64,000 bases of DNA from Salinibius halmophilus (GTDB lineage: Bacteria > Pseudomonadota > Gammaproteobacteria > Pseudomonadales > Natronospirillaceae): assembly GCF_003577475.1 (NCBI RefSeq), contig NZ_QPEP01000004.1, positions 62,001 to 126,000 on the forward strand, read 5' to 3'. The translations under genes and the position numbers were made by a program. Below are positions 9,739-18,836 of the stretch, piece by piece (position 1 is the stretch's first letter; each line of letters starts with the position of its first letter). Under the pieces are notes generated by a model. That model had not been told where the DNA came from, ran no database searches, and worked only from the letters and a program-made list of their open reading frames with translations.

Positions 9739-12543
9739 ATGAAGATACAGCTCGCTCTACTCGCATCAGCAATAAGCTCTGTTAGTTTCGCGCAGTTTGC
9801 CATGCCACTGGATGGCTGCGTAGCACCAGCAACACCCTATCAAGGCCTAAGCTGCGCAAGCGATGTTCAGCAAGCCAGAAACTTTGCCAACATTCAGGGC
9901 ATTGATAATGGCTGGAGTATCTTCGTTGGCGGCAATGCGAACTTCGCCGCTGTCGGTGAAGGTATTGAAGGTAGGCTTTATGTTGGTGGAGAGCTGAATA
10001 CAGCTAGCACGCTTGCTGCTGGTTACATTGGTAAAGGTTGGTACTCAGCATTCGTGCCTAGCCCAGAAGTGCCAACGGTAATTTATGGTAGCAAAACTTC
10101 AAGTACTGCATTAGATCTGACAGAAACCTATGACAATGCAACACCCATAGGAAGCGAACGCATCGCCACGACGTCGGAAAAATCTATTGCAGCCGATTTT
10201 GCAACTGACCTAACCACGCTAGCTGAATGCTTAAATAATGACAGTTTCGGAAGCGACACCAAACTAGGCGACTTTGATTTAACGGGCAATACAGTTGAAA
10301 TTGAACGTGAAGACGGCGCAAATATTACTATCGTTAACATCAATGAAGACGAAGAAGGTACACCTGTTTACAACGCCATGCAAACAGGTAGCCTTGATGT
10401 CAGTTTCGAAGATTTCAACAACTCAGGCACCGTGATTCTAAACTTCACTAAGTCTGGTGACTTAGTGTTGAACATCAATTCAATCAAAGACGTTCAAACG
10501 GGGCGCGGTGATTTCGGTTTTGATACCGACATGATTCCTCGTATTCTAATTGCCGCCCCAAATGCTAGCTCAGTAACAATCAAAGGTGGCTCTCAGTGGA
10601 ATGCCTCGCTGCTAGTCGCCAATGCTGACGCTAATATTGCAACAGACTTAACAATTGAAAACGTTGGAATTAATGGCAGACTCTTCGTTGAAGGCGACCT
10701 AGCAGTTAACTCTAGCAACGGTCGCTCTTTTAAGAACTATCCTTATACAGGTGGATTCCCGCAAAGCTGTGGCCAGCCTCAGCTCGCTAATAACGATATT
10801 GAGGTGACTGCGCAAGCAACTACCTCAAACGGTTCGCCACTTTCCATCGAACCAAACTGGAGCACTGCTCCTGGCACGATAGACGACCCTTTTGATCAAA
10901 CATTCACTTTTACTCTTCGTAACACCGGTAAGTTTACCAACTATGGTCATTTTGACTTATTGCAAAGCTTAGCAGCCTCTCCAGCCGATGACAGTGTCTT
11001 TGCCAACCTCAAAAACTGGCGTTTGGTAAATGATGGTAAGCAAATTGCCTCCGGCACAAACATTAGCAGCGCTGAAGACCTTTTCATTAGCCTTGCAGGC
11101 GGCGAATCAGCCACGTTGGAGCTTGATTATCGTTTTATCGATGGCGGTAATTTCTCGATAGAAGCAGGATATAAAACGGCATCAACATCACCTCTACTTT
11201 CTGACTCTGATAGCAGTAACGACCAAGCTACATTACATATTGCGTTGACTGAGAAGGATTTTGATCAGGACGGTATTCTAGACAAGAACGAAAAGAACAC
11301 TAGCCCTAGTGATCCTGACAGTGATGGCGATGGCATTGAGGATGGCGTAGAAGATAGCAACAAAAACGGTATCTTCGAGCCAGGCGAAACAGACCCAATG
11401 GACACCGACACCGATGGTGATGGGTTGAATGATGGCGTAGAAGACGCTAACAAGAACGGTGCTGTAGATGATGGCGAAACAGATCCTCGCAAAGTAGATA
11501 CTGATGGCGATGGCCTAAATGATGGTGTCACACCAACACCTTCTGTAACACCGACTACTACGCCAACGGCAACGCCAACTGCTACGGCGACACCGACTGC
11601 TACGGCGACGGCGACCCCGACGACTCCGGTTACGCCAACCGCTACGGCTACCCCGACAACTCCGGTAACGCCAACCGCTACGGCGACCCCGACAACTCCG
11701 GTAACGCCAACCGCTACGGCGACCCCGACAACTCCGGTAACGCCAACCGCTACGGCTACTCCAACAACTCCGGTAACGCCAACCGCTACGGCGACCCCGA
11801 CAACTCCGGTAACGCCAACCGCTACGGCGACCCCGACGACTCCGGTAACGCCAACCGCTACGGCTACTCCAACAACTCCGGTTACGCCAACCGCTACGGC
11901 TACCCCGACAACTCCGGTAACGCCAACCGCTACGGCGACCCCGACAACTCCGGTAACGCCAACCGCTACGGCTACCCCGACGACTCCGGTAACGCCAACC
12001 GCTACGGCTACTCCAACAACTCCGGTTACGCCAACCGCTACGGCTACTCCAACAACTCCGGTTACGCCAACACCCGTGGATACAGATAAGGACGGGTTAC
12101 CAGATAATATCGAAGATCCAAACAACAATGGTGTGGTCGACGATGGTGAAACTGACCCGAATAACCCAGATACCGATGGTGATGGTCTAACAGACGGCAC
12201 GGAAGACAAAAACAAAAACGGTGTGGTCGACGATGGTGAAACCGACCCGAACAACCGAGACACCGATGGTGATGGTCTAACAGACGGCACGGAAGACAAA
12301 AACAAAAACGGTGTGGTCGACGATGGTGAAACCGACCCGAACAAACGAGACACCGATGGTGATGGTACGCCTGATGGCTCATTAACACCGGGTAACGACA
12401 ACAGCCAGGTTGTTGGTGGTAACCAGCAGCAGGCGAGTGACGAAGGCCTACGCACCGCGGTTAGTGGTACAGGCATTGGCAGCTTTGGCGCTTGGTTATT
12501 ATTGCCACTGCTCGTGTTACTACGTCGTCGAGGTGCTAAATAA
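9739..12543 (+). CDS. exported choice-of-anchor-A-like protein with Ca-binding repeats, Thr/Pro repeat tract and C-terminal sorting tail
   Basis: 934 residues with a Sec signal (MKIQLALLASAISSVSFA). Residues about 20-350 look like a choice-of-anchor-A/collagen-binding-like beta domain, with WSIFVGGNANFAAVGEGIEG and VGGELN. A second beta domain follows to about 505. Next come thrombospondin type 3-like acidic repeats (DSDGDGIEDG, DTDGDGLNDG) that would bind calcium, a Thr/Pro tract of 13 near-identical 12-residue repeats, and three more Asp-rich repeats. The C-terminus has Gly residues, a hydrophobic stretch LLLPLLVLLRRRGAK and terminal arginines, like GlyGly-CTERM/rhombosortase tails. The ATG at 9739 (AGGA upstream) is chosen because it opens the signal peptide. 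Probably a surface or extracellular adhesin. Its stop overlaps the OmpA-like gene start by one base. Confidence 0.75.
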   Translation: MKIQLALLASAISSVSFAQFAMPLDGCVAPATPYQGLSCASDVQQARNFANIQGIDNGWSIFVGGNANFAAVGEGIEGRLYVGGELNTASTLAAGYIGKGWYSAFVPSPEVPTVIYGSKTSSTALDLTETYDNATPIGSERIATTSEKSIAADFATDLTTLAECLNNDSFGSDTKLGDFDLTGNTVEIEREDGANITIVNINEDEEGTPVYNAMQTGSLDVSFEDFNNSGTVILNFTKSGDLVLNINSIKDVQTGRGDFGFDTDMIPRILIAAPNASSVTIKGGSQWNASLLVANADANIATDLTIENVGINGRLFVEGDLAVNSSNGRSFKNYPYTGGFPQSCGQPQLANNDIEVTAQATTSNGSPLSIEPNWSTAPGTIDDPFDQTFTFTLRNTGKFTNYGHFDLLQSLAASPADDSVFANLKNWRLVNDGKQIASGTNISSAEDLFISLAGGESATLELDYRFIDGGNFSIEAGYKTASTSPLLSDSDSSNDQATLHIALTEKDFDQDGILDKNEKNTSPSDPDSDGDGIEDGVEDSNKNGIFEPGETDPMDTDTDGDGLNDGVEDANKNGAVDDGETDPRKVDTDGDGLNDGVTPTPSVTPTTTPTATPTATATPTATATATPTTPVTPTATATPTTPVTPTATATPTTPVTPTATATPTTPVTPTATATPTTPVTPTATATPTTPVTPTATATPTTPVTPTATATPTTPVTPTATATPTTPVTPTATATPTTPVTPTATATPTTPVTPTATATPTTPVTPTATATPTTPVTPTPVDTDKDGLPDNIEDPNNNGVVDDGETDPNNPDTDGDGLTDGTEDKNKNGVVDDGETDPNNRDTDGDGLTDGTEDKNKNGVVDDGETDPNKRDTDGDGTPDGSLTPGNDNSQVVGGNQQQASDEGLRTAVSGTGIGSFGAWLLLPLLVLLRRRGAK
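11614..12072 (+). repeat. 36-bp coding minisatellite (12-residue Thr/Pro/Ala repeat)
   Basis: The triplet series for PTATATPTTPVT recurs with exact 36-bp spacing; the ACTCCGGT landmark appears 13 times from about 11622 to 12054. Copies differ mainly at synonymous third positions (GCGACC versus GCTACC or GCTACT), so the protein repeat is uniform while the DNA is slightly diverged. It encodes a stiff, probably extended spacer between two calcium-motif regions. Confidence 0.95.
12118..12375 (+). repeat. 90-bp coding tandem repeat (Asp-rich, thrombospondin type 3-like)
   Basis: The segment around GTGTGGTCGACGATGGTGAA recurs at 12131, 12221 and 12311, an exact 90-bp period. Each unit encodes about 30 residues with DTDGDGLTDGTED and GVVDDGETDPN, the calcium-binding pattern of this protein. 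The last two units are nearly identical at DNA level, indicating recent duplication or conversion. Confidence 0.92.
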
Positions 12544-13592
12544 TGAAAAAATTGATCATTGCAGCGGCCATTATGGCCGCTTCAAACGCCGCACTTGCAA
12601 CAGAGCAAGCCAATGCCTGCGACTTTAGTAACCCAGGCTGGTGGAACCAATGTATCTTTATCGGAGCAGGATACGGCGTATCACAGCTGCAGCCAGAACC
12701 GGTGGGCGACTCCACTTGGCGAGTTAATAACCCTTGGTCTCACGGGCCGGTGGTCCGTGCTGGCTTGCAAGTATTACCACAGATTTTTGCCGAAGCCTCT
12801 TTTGCATACTTGGGTTCTGCTGCCGTGGAAAACACAGCAGACGATACAAAAGGTAAAGTTCATTATTATGCACCGGCGATATGGGGTGCATATGAGTTTT
12901 TGCCAACCGAATCTGAATGGAACCTGTTTGCCAAAGCTGGCTTAGGAGTAATTCTTAACGGCTTATCGGAAGATGTCGCCGATACAGTTAAGGAAACACC
13001 AGCGCAACTCGCGCTTGGCTTGGGGGCGAATTACCAGTTCCTACCTAACTGGATGGCTCGTGCTGATTTAGACCTATACTCGCTTGACGCTCGTTACTTC
13101 TCGGTTGGTGCCCAGTACTTATTTGGCAGCACACCAGAAGTTGAAGTCGAACCAACGCCTGAACCACAACCGGTTACCCGCATTATTACCAAAGAGGTGT
13201 GCGAGGAGTTTGGCAGTGCACTGGATGGCGTGAACTTTGACAATGATTCAGCCGAGTTAACAGCAGGCGCTCGTAATCGTTTGCTACAGTCGGTTCGAAT
13301 TTTAACCGAAAACCCTGAACTCTCAGTGGAAATTGGCGCCCATACCGACTCAATTGCGAGTGATGAGTACAATAACGAACTGTCGCAATCTCGCGCTAAC
13401 GCAGTGTTAAGGTTCTTTATCGCCAATGGCATTGCACCAGAGCGCTTGAGTGCAGTGGGCTACGGTGAAAGCCAACCAATCGCTAGTAACGAAACTGAAA
13501 TTGGCCGCGCGCAAAACCGCCGTGTTGAGCTTACAGTAAGCCCAGAAGCGGTATGTGAACAGGTGCAAATAGAAGAAACGGTTGCGCCTTAA
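12543..13592 (+). CDS. OmpA-family outer membrane protein
   Basis: 349 residues with a Sec signal (MKKLIIAAAIMAASNAALA). Residues about 28-200 form an eight-strand OmpA-like beta barrel (FIGAGYGVSQL, GPVVRAGLQVL, YAPAIWGAYEF, YSLDARYFSVGAQYLFG). A Pro-rich linker precedes the peptidoglycan-binding OmpA domain (about 220-340), with VNFDNDSAEL, HTDSIASDEYNNELSQSRANAV and GYGESQPIASN. It would tie the outer membrane to the cell wall. Its start overlaps the stop of the exported repeat protein (TAATG), so the two are probably translationally coupled and may act together at the surface. Confidence 0.9.
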   Translation: MKKLIIAAAIMAASNAALATEQANACDFSNPGWWNQCIFIGAGYGVSQLQPEPVGDSTWRVNNPWSHGPVVRAGLQVLPQIFAEASFAYLGSAAVENTADDTKGKVHYYAPAIWGAYEFLPTESEWNLFAKAGLGVILNGLSEDVADTVKETPAQLALGLGANYQFLPNWMARADLDLYSLDARYFSVGAQYLFGSTPEVEVEPTPEPQPVTRIITKEVCEEFGSALDGVNFDNDSAELTAGARNRLLQSVRILTENPELSVEIGAHTDSIASDEYNNELSQSRANAVLRFFIANGIAPERLSAVGYGESQPIASNETEIGRAQNRRVELTVSPEAVCEQVQIEETVAP

Positions 13593-13602
13593 GTGCACCT
13601 CG

Positions 13603-13683
13603 GTCACTCCCGCGCAGGCGGGAGCCTAGTTGCAATTTTAAATGATGTAGCTAGATCCCCGATAAAACCACTCGGGGATGACT
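13603..13683 (+). repeat. family 1 palindromic repeat, single inverted pair
   Basis: Two hairpins face each other: GTCACTCCCGC...GCGGGAG followed about 30 bp later by ATCCCCGA...TCGGGGATGAC. It begins 10 bp after the OmpA-like stop codon. It is an isolated copy of the inverted-pair architecture that forms 89-bp tandem units at 40.4-40.7 and 42.3-42.9 kb. Confidence 0.8.
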
Positions 13684-13727
13684 GGCCGGATATTTCCCTC
13701 GAAGCGTTCACACTCATTCGCCGCCCA

Positions 13728-13756
13728 TAAAAAAACCCGAGACATAAGTCTCGGGT
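13728..13756 (-). terminator. probable terminator of the fumarase gene
   Basis: On the minus strand ACCCGAGA and TCTCGGGT form an 8-bp stem around a 6-nt loop, followed by seven T. It lies about 120 bp past the fumarase stop, and a further perfect hairpin is at 13801-13820. Confidence 0.8.
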
Positions 13757-13800
13757 CGAATCTTTTGCCAAAACGGCTGGGAATCGAGAACCGCCATGGA

Positions 13801-13820
13801 GTTGTGGCAATCGCCACAAC
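13801..13820. other. perfect 8-bp hairpin between OmpA-like gene and fumarase
   Basis: GTTGTGGC and GCCACAAC pair perfectly around a 4-nt loop. No T run follows on either strand, so it is not a standard terminator. It may be an mRNA 3'-end stabilising structure for the fumarase transcript. Role unknown. Confidence 0.4.
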
Positions 13821-13877
13821 TTAAATATAGCCCAAGGGCAACCCCCTGTTTGGTTTAAATTGTATCGCTTGGTAACG

Positions 13878-15386
13878 TTACAGTTCCATGGCGGCTATTT
13901 TCTGCGACCAAATCTGCGGCCCTGTCTGGTGTACCGACTCACCATTGCAGTCTACTGCAACAGTGACTGGCATGTCTTCCACGTCAAACTCATAAATTGC
14001 TTCCATGCCAAGGTCCTCAAACGCGAGCACTTTTGACTTACGAATGGCTTTGGCAACCAAGTATGCAGCACCACCAACGGCCATAAGATAAGTCGCTTTA
14101 TGCTTTTTGATGGCGTCAATGGCAATTGGGCCACGCTCAGCTTTACCGACCATGCCTAACAGCCCCGTCTGGGCAAGTACCTGCTCAGTGAATTTGTCCA
14201 TGCGAGTCGCTGTGGTTGGGCCTGCTGGTCCAACCACTTCATCACCAACAGGGTCAACAGGACCAACGTAGTAGATCATACGATTCTTAAGATCTACCGG
14301 CAGGCTTTCGCCTTTGTTAAGCATGTCCACAATGCGTTTGTGCGCAGCATCTCGACCGGTTAGTAACTTGCCGTTTAATAATACCGTTTCACCTGGTTTG
14401 AAGCTTTGCACCATTTCTGGGGTCAGTTCATCTAGGTTCACCCGGCGAACATCCTCGCTCAGTTCCCAATCAACTTTTGGCCAATCAGCCAAGCTTGGCG
14501 GCGTTAGTTCTGCAATACCTGAGCCGTCTAATACGAAGTGGGCGTGGCGAGTCGCTGCGCAGTTAGGAATAATCGCCACTGGTTTGTTGGCAGCATGAGT
14601 TGGGCAGTCTTTTACTTTAATGTCTAACACAGTGGTTAAACCGCCCAAACCTTGCGCACCAATGCCAAGCTTGTTTACTTTGTCGAATAACTCTAAACGC
14701 AGCTCTTCTGAGCGATTGCTTGCGCCGCGAGCCTGCAACTCGTGAATGTCGATAGGATCGAGCAACGATTCCTTGGCCATTTTCATTGCTTGCTCGGCTG
14801 TACCACCAATGCCTATACCCAACATGCCTGGTGGGCACCAGCCAGCACCCATTTTTGGTACCTGCTCTAGCACCCAAGCTGCCACATCATCCGATGGGTT
14901 GAGCATGGCAAATTTAGATTTCGCCTCGCTACCACCGCCTTTAGCAGCAACGTGCACTTCTACCTTGTCGCCTGGCACAATTTTGGTGTGGATGATCGCT
15001 GGCGTATTGTCGCCAGTGTTTTTGCGAGCACCATCAGGGTCGGCGAGAATACTTGCCCGTAAAACGTTATCGGGGTGATTGTATGCGCGGCGAACACCCT
15101 CGTTAATCATATCCTCCAGCGCCATATCCGCTTGCCACTGAACATTCATCCCAACATTGATAAATACAGTAACAATGCCGGTGTCTTGACAAATTGGGCG
15201 CTTGCCTTCGGCACACATGCGTGAGTTAATCAAAATTTGCGCCATGGCATCTTTCGCCGCGGGTGACTCTTCTTTTTGCCATGCTTGATACATCGCGTCG
15301 ATAAAGTCTTTTGGGTGGTAATAAGAAATGAACTGCAGTGCGTCTGCGACACTTTGAATAAGGTCGTCCTGCTTAATGATGGTCAT
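13878..15386 (-). CDS. class I (iron-sulfur) fumarate hydratase
   Basis: 502 residues, the usual length of single-chain class I fumarases such as FumA/FumB. The enzyme interconverts fumarate and malate in the TCA cycle using an oxygen-sensitive [4Fe-4S] cluster. Conserved segments are CQDTGIVTVFINVG, KGGGSEAKSKFAMLNPSD, GIGIGGTAEQAMKMAKE, GAQGLGGLTTVLDIKV and GPTTATRMDKF, with cluster cysteines expected in CQDTG, NCAATR and the C-terminal half. The ATG at 15386 follows GGAGAGGGCAC. It stands alone between convergent and divergent neighbours. fumA versus fumB style naming is not justified. Confidence 0.95.
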   Translation of the reverse strand: MTIIKQDDLIQSVADALQFISYYHPKDFIDAMYQAWQKEESPAAKDAMAQILINSRMCAEGKRPICQDTGIVTVFINVGMNVQWQADMALEDMINEGVRRAYNHPDNVLRASILADPDGARKNTGDNTPAIIHTKIVPGDKVEVHVAAKGGGSEAKSKFAMLNPSDDVAAWVLEQVPKMGAGWCPPGMLGIGIGGTAEQAMKMAKESLLDPIDIHELQARGASNRSEELRLELFDKVNKLGIGAQGLGGLTTVLDIKVKDCPTHAANKPVAIIPNCAATRHAHFVLDGSGIAELTPPSLADWPKVDWELSEDVRRVNLDELTPEMVQSFKPGETVLLNGKLLTGRDAAHKRIVDMLNKGESLPVDLKNRMIYYVGPVDPVGDEVVGPAGPTTATRMDKFTEQVLAQTGLLGMVGKAERGPIAIDAIKKHKATYLMAVGGAAYLVAKAIRKSKVLAFEDLGMEAIYEFDVEDMPVTVAVDCNGESVHQTGPQIWSQKIAAMEL

Positions 15387-15546
15387 GTGCCCTCTCCAAC
15401 ATTATTTATTATTGTAACAGTAGCTAGTGGGAACCAAGTCACTTGCCCCATATCTTGGTTATCGTTAGTACAACACTACTACCGTCGTGATGAGCAGCAG
15501 TATAAGCCTTCTGCAATGGAGCGGCAAAATTATCATCAATGGAGCA

Positions 15547-15574
15547 TTGGTAATCGACGGGCTTGGGCTATACT
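15547..15574 (+). promoter_or_regulatory. sigma-70-like promoter for the sensor kinase-like gene
   Basis: TTGGTA and TATACT are separated by 16 bp. The -10 box lies about 55 bp before the ATG at 15629. It is in the 242-bp region divergent from fumarase. Confidence 0.5.
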
Positions 15575-15628
15575 CCCTTAAACAGCACTAACATACACTC
15601 CTACCTATTTGGGACGCGATACTGGCTA

Positions 15629-18148
15629 ATGCGCATTCTCGTTTTACTAATCGCCTTACTGTACTCCTCTGTGGCAGCTGCACAGCAGCTAGTCGTTGGC
15701 GTTAAAGGCAATCCAAACTTTAGCCACGCGGGTATTTTATTGGCCATTGCCAACAACAGTTATCAACAGGCGGGGCTAGAGGTAGAACTTAAAATATTTA
15801 ATAGCGAGCAGTCTTTACAAGCAGCACTGTTAAACGAAGAAGTTGATATCGCCCTAGCAAACATAAATTTGCTCAAGCAAGTATCGCCAAATCAGCTTCT
15901 CGCGGTCATAGAGCAAATTGATGACACCGCTTTTGTGTCGGCTAATGCCAGTAACATTATTAATGAAATTGCCGCTGGTGCTGTGTATGGCAATCCAAAT
16001 ATGTATGCCAGCACACTTAAAATGCTTGAGTTGCACAACTTAAATAATCGTATCGTTTATAAAGTCCCTCCCGACACATCTATGCACAGCGGCATACTGC
16101 AAAACTACAATGCAATCATCGTTGATCACAGTACACAGGGCTTGCTGCTTCGCCAACAAGGGCTAAACTTCTGGCAACTAATCAGTCGAGATTTAGGGCA
16201 ACCAATGTATGGCGATGCACTCTTCGCTAGCAGTGCATTAACCACTGAAGCAGGTGTGCAAACCCAGTTCACCGAGATTACGTTAAACGCTTGGCAAGCC
16301 GCTTATTTGGATATAGGTGGAACAGCCAGAACGCTCGCGCGCGCGTTTAAAACAGATAGACAGACGCTAGTAGAGCAAGCTCGAGCAATGATGGCATTTG
16401 TGCTGCCAGAGTATCTGCCCATCGGGCAAGTTAGCCAACAAAAGCTTAGCGACATGTTCAATGAATCCTATGACTTCTCTCAAGCCAGTCAAAGGCCATC
16501 TCGTACCTCAGTGTCGTTATCTGGTAATAAATTAGCTAACTGGGTTGCGCCACTCGTGATCGTCTTGGTGGCGACGATCATTTTGTTCTGGTGGCAAGCA
16601 CGCAAAGCAACGCTATTAATCAGGCAGCAAAACCTCCACATCAGAGCGCTAAAACGTAACCAAGAGGACCTGAAGCGCTTAAAAACCGTTATCGCCGACA
16701 GCTACCATGGCTGCGTTCATCTTTCGATTAGTGAAAATCGAATGTATTTTGACAGCATGGCAGCAAAAATATTTGACATGCAGGATGTCAAAAAGGAAGT
16801 CACGCTAGACAGCTTTTTCGACTATCTAAACCCAGCCAACCAAGAAAGAGTGCGGCGCTTATTTTGGAATGGCATTGCCTCAAACAAAGCATTTACCTTG
16901 GTATTCGACGAGCAAACAACAGGCAATACAAGAAGAATCAATGCCCGCTTTGTCCCAACGTCAGAGCGAGAGCAGCTAGAGTATTGTATGCTCGTGCGTG
17001 ATGATTCTGAGTCGCTGCGATTAGATAACGATATGCGCCAGCTAAGAATGTCACTCGACCAGGCTATGCGGGCGAACGAATCCATTAGATCGCAGATTTC
17101 TCGCAGCATTAATAGCCATATTGAAATCATTCATCAACAAATGGTATTGCTTGGTCAGGATCAAACTCAAAGCGACCAAGAAGACAGCATCGCTCGGGCG
17201 GTGATTTCAATTGATCATGTTAAGAACATTCTCAAAGATATCACCCTACATGGTAGCCAAGAGGTTAGGCAGCATGCTCGCTTGGATGTAAGCTCGCTAA
17301 TTAGAAGTTTATATAGCCGAGCAATGGAGAAATCACACTCCCGCGGGCTTAGCGTTGTACTCAATGAGCCATCAGTTGCCGTTACCCTATTGGCTGATTC
17401 GGTTCGGGTACGCCAACTACTTGCTGGTATATTAGACAATGCCTTAAAGTACACCGTACATGGGCAGGTATCTATCTCTACGGTCATAGTAGAGCGCCAA
17501 CTTTCCTTACCTTGGGTTGAGCTGACAGTAAACATTGAAGACAGCGGCATCGGCTTGAGCCCAGAACAGTTGAAGCAATACCAATCTACCGCTTCGGATT
17601 ACAGCGCGGCTGTGTCGGGCATTCCATATCTTAAGCGTTTAGCCGAACAATGCGGCGCTTCGTTACATGCCGAATCGGTTGAGGGGGAAGGCACATCTGT
17701 CTCGCTCTCGGTGAAAGCACCGAAAATGCCAGCGGGTGGAAACCTAGTCGTTGAAAACTTTTCAACGCTCATTGTTGACATGGATAGACCGTACCGGCGC
17801 CGCTTAATCGATCAGCTAGAGCTGCTTGGCGTCAACGTATACGTAGCGAGTAATATTCGTGACGCGCTCGACGAGATTAAAGTAAACCGACCAAGTAATG
17901 TGCTCCTGGCTGCTTTGAATTCAACCGATGCATCCCACCAGCTCACACGCCTACAAGAGCATCAGCTTGATGTAATGCCGCCTGTTTCGGTATTGATCGA
18001 TGAATCGGCTGTGAATCGCCAAGCGCTGCTAAACCTAGGCGCAACGGGCGTCTACACAGCGCCCATTGCGGTGAACGTGTTGGCTAACTTAATTGAGCAA
18101 GCTATTGAGCATGCACCGGGCAATCAGAACTCTGGGCAATCGTCATAG
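15629..18148 (+). CDS. degenerate hybrid sensor kinase-like protein with periplasmic NMT1-type binding domain
   Basis: 839 residues. The order is: a signal (MRILVLLIALLYSSVAAA); a periplasmic NMT1/THI5-like binding domain to about residue 290; a transmembrane helix (about 302-325); a PAS-like domain (about 345-460); a helical dimerisation region; a HATPase domain with N box LLAGILDNALKYT, G1 DSGIGL and G2 GEGTSV; and a C-terminal receiver-like domain. The phospho-acceptor motif is degenerate: where SHExRTP is expected the sequence reads SRSINSH, with Arg at the His position by alignment. The receiver has Ala where the acceptor Asp should be (NVLLAALNS). ATP binding is probably kept but phosphotransfer may be lost. 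The start at 15629 gives the signal peptide. The 3' end overlaps the convergent moeB-like gene by 47 bp. Confidence 0.75.
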   Translation: MRILVLLIALLYSSVAAAQQLVVGVKGNPNFSHAGILLAIANNSYQQAGLEVELKIFNSEQSLQAALLNEEVDIALANINLLKQVSPNQLLAVIEQIDDTAFVSANASNIINEIAAGAVYGNPNMYASTLKMLELHNLNNRIVYKVPPDTSMHSGILQNYNAIIVDHSTQGLLLRQQGLNFWQLISRDLGQPMYGDALFASSALTTEAGVQTQFTEITLNAWQAAYLDIGGTARTLARAFKTDRQTLVEQARAMMAFVLPEYLPIGQVSQQKLSDMFNESYDFSQASQRPSRTSVSLSGNKLANWVAPLVIVLVATIILFWWQARKATLLIRQQNLHIRALKRNQEDLKRLKTVIADSYHGCVHLSISENRMYFDSMAAKIFDMQDVKKEVTLDSFFDYLNPANQERVRRLFWNGIASNKAFTLVFDEQTTGNTRRINARFVPTSEREQLEYCMLVRDDSESLRLDNDMRQLRMSLDQAMRANESIRSQISRSINSHIEIIHQQMVLLGQDQTQSDQEDSIARAVISIDHVKNILKDITLHGSQEVRQHARLDVSSLIRSLYSRAMEKSHSRGLSVVLNEPSVAVTLLADSVRVRQLLAGILDNALKYTVHGQVSISTVIVERQLSLPWVELTVNIEDSGIGLSPEQLKQYQSTASDYSAAVSGIPYLKRLAEQCGASLHAESVEGEGTSVSLSVKAPKMPAGGNLVVENFSTLIVDMDRPYRRRLIDQLELLGVNVYVASNIRDALDEIKVNRPSNVLLAALNSTDASHQLTRLQEHQLDVMPPVSVLIDESAVNRQALLNLGATGVYTAPIAVNVLANLIEQAIEHAPGNQNSGQSS

Positions 18149-18836
18149 CACGCCAGCTCATGCGTTTGCCATCAAATAGGTGTAGTTGATTGGCTGCAGG
18201 CAGGTTTGACGTAAGCGCCAGTATCACCAACTGAGCCTGCATTGCGCCTACGGCAGCGACTACCGGACCAAGTACACCTGCTTCGCGACAGTTTAGCTGT
18301 TGCTCATTTAACTCTGGGAAAACACACTGCCAACAGGGGCTATCTTTGCGATTAAGTGGATACACAGCTACCTGACCAGTTAAGCCAATGGCAGCACCTG
18401 ATACCAAGCTCACCGCTTGTTCAACGGCCCAGCGGTTTATCAATACACGCGCCGCCAGGTTGTCGGTGCAATCAACTATTAAGTCATAGCCACCTAACTC
18501 TTGTGCTTGCGCTAGCATCCTTGGCACAGGCGTTAATCGGCAATCATCATTTAAGCCACTAAGCGCAGCAGCGGCAGCCGTTGCCTTGTTGATACCAACG
18601 TCAGAAACACGGTAAAGCGTTTGACGATGTAGATTACTCACATCGACCTGGTCGCCATCCCATATTTCTATCTGTCCAACGCCCGCGCCTACCAACAAAG
18701 GCAAAACCGTTGCACCCAAACCACCCGCACCAATCACAGCTACTTTGGCAGCAAGCAGCTTCTCTTGACCATTTACATTGATCTCATCAAGAAAAATTTG
18801 GCGCTGATAGCGAAGCAATTGTTCATCACTTAACAT
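18102..18836 (-). CDS. moeB: MoeB/ThiF-type sulfur-carrier adenylyltransferase
   Basis: 244 residues, the length of MoeB without a rhodanese domain. It adenylates the C-terminal glycine of MoaD (molybdopterin) or ThiS (thiamine). The nucleotide site is AVIGAGGLGATVLPLL, followed by DGDQVDVSNLHRQTLY, the acidic VDCTDNLAARV and the active-site cysteine region NCREAGVLGPV. The zinc site has the first pair CWQC, but the C-terminal pair reads CPVH instead of CxxC, so His probably replaces one ligand. Its start overlaps prmC by 7 bp; position after hemA-prfA-prmC supports moeB, but ThiF cannot be excluded. Confidence 0.85.
   Translation of the reverse strand: MLSDEQLLRYQRQIFLDEINVNGQEKLLAAKVAVIGAGGLGATVLPLLVGAGVGQIEIWDGDQVDVSNLHRQTLYRVSDVGINKATAAAAALSGLNDDCRLTPVPRMLAQAQELGGYDLIVDCTDNLAARVLINRWAVEQAVSLVSGAAIGLTGQVAVYPLNRKDSPCWQCVFPELNEQQLNCREAGVLGPVVAAVGAMQAQLVILALTSNLPAANQLHLFDGKRMSWRAMTIAQSSDCPVHAQ

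Noticed and set aside
11265-12476. A 403-codon open frame on the minus strand opposite the Thr/Pro repeat tract
   Set aside because: It is a by-product of the 36-bp repeat lacking stops in the reverse frame. The plus-strand reading has a signal peptide, calcium motifs and a sorting tail; the reverse has only a simple VGVTGVVGVAVA-type repeat.
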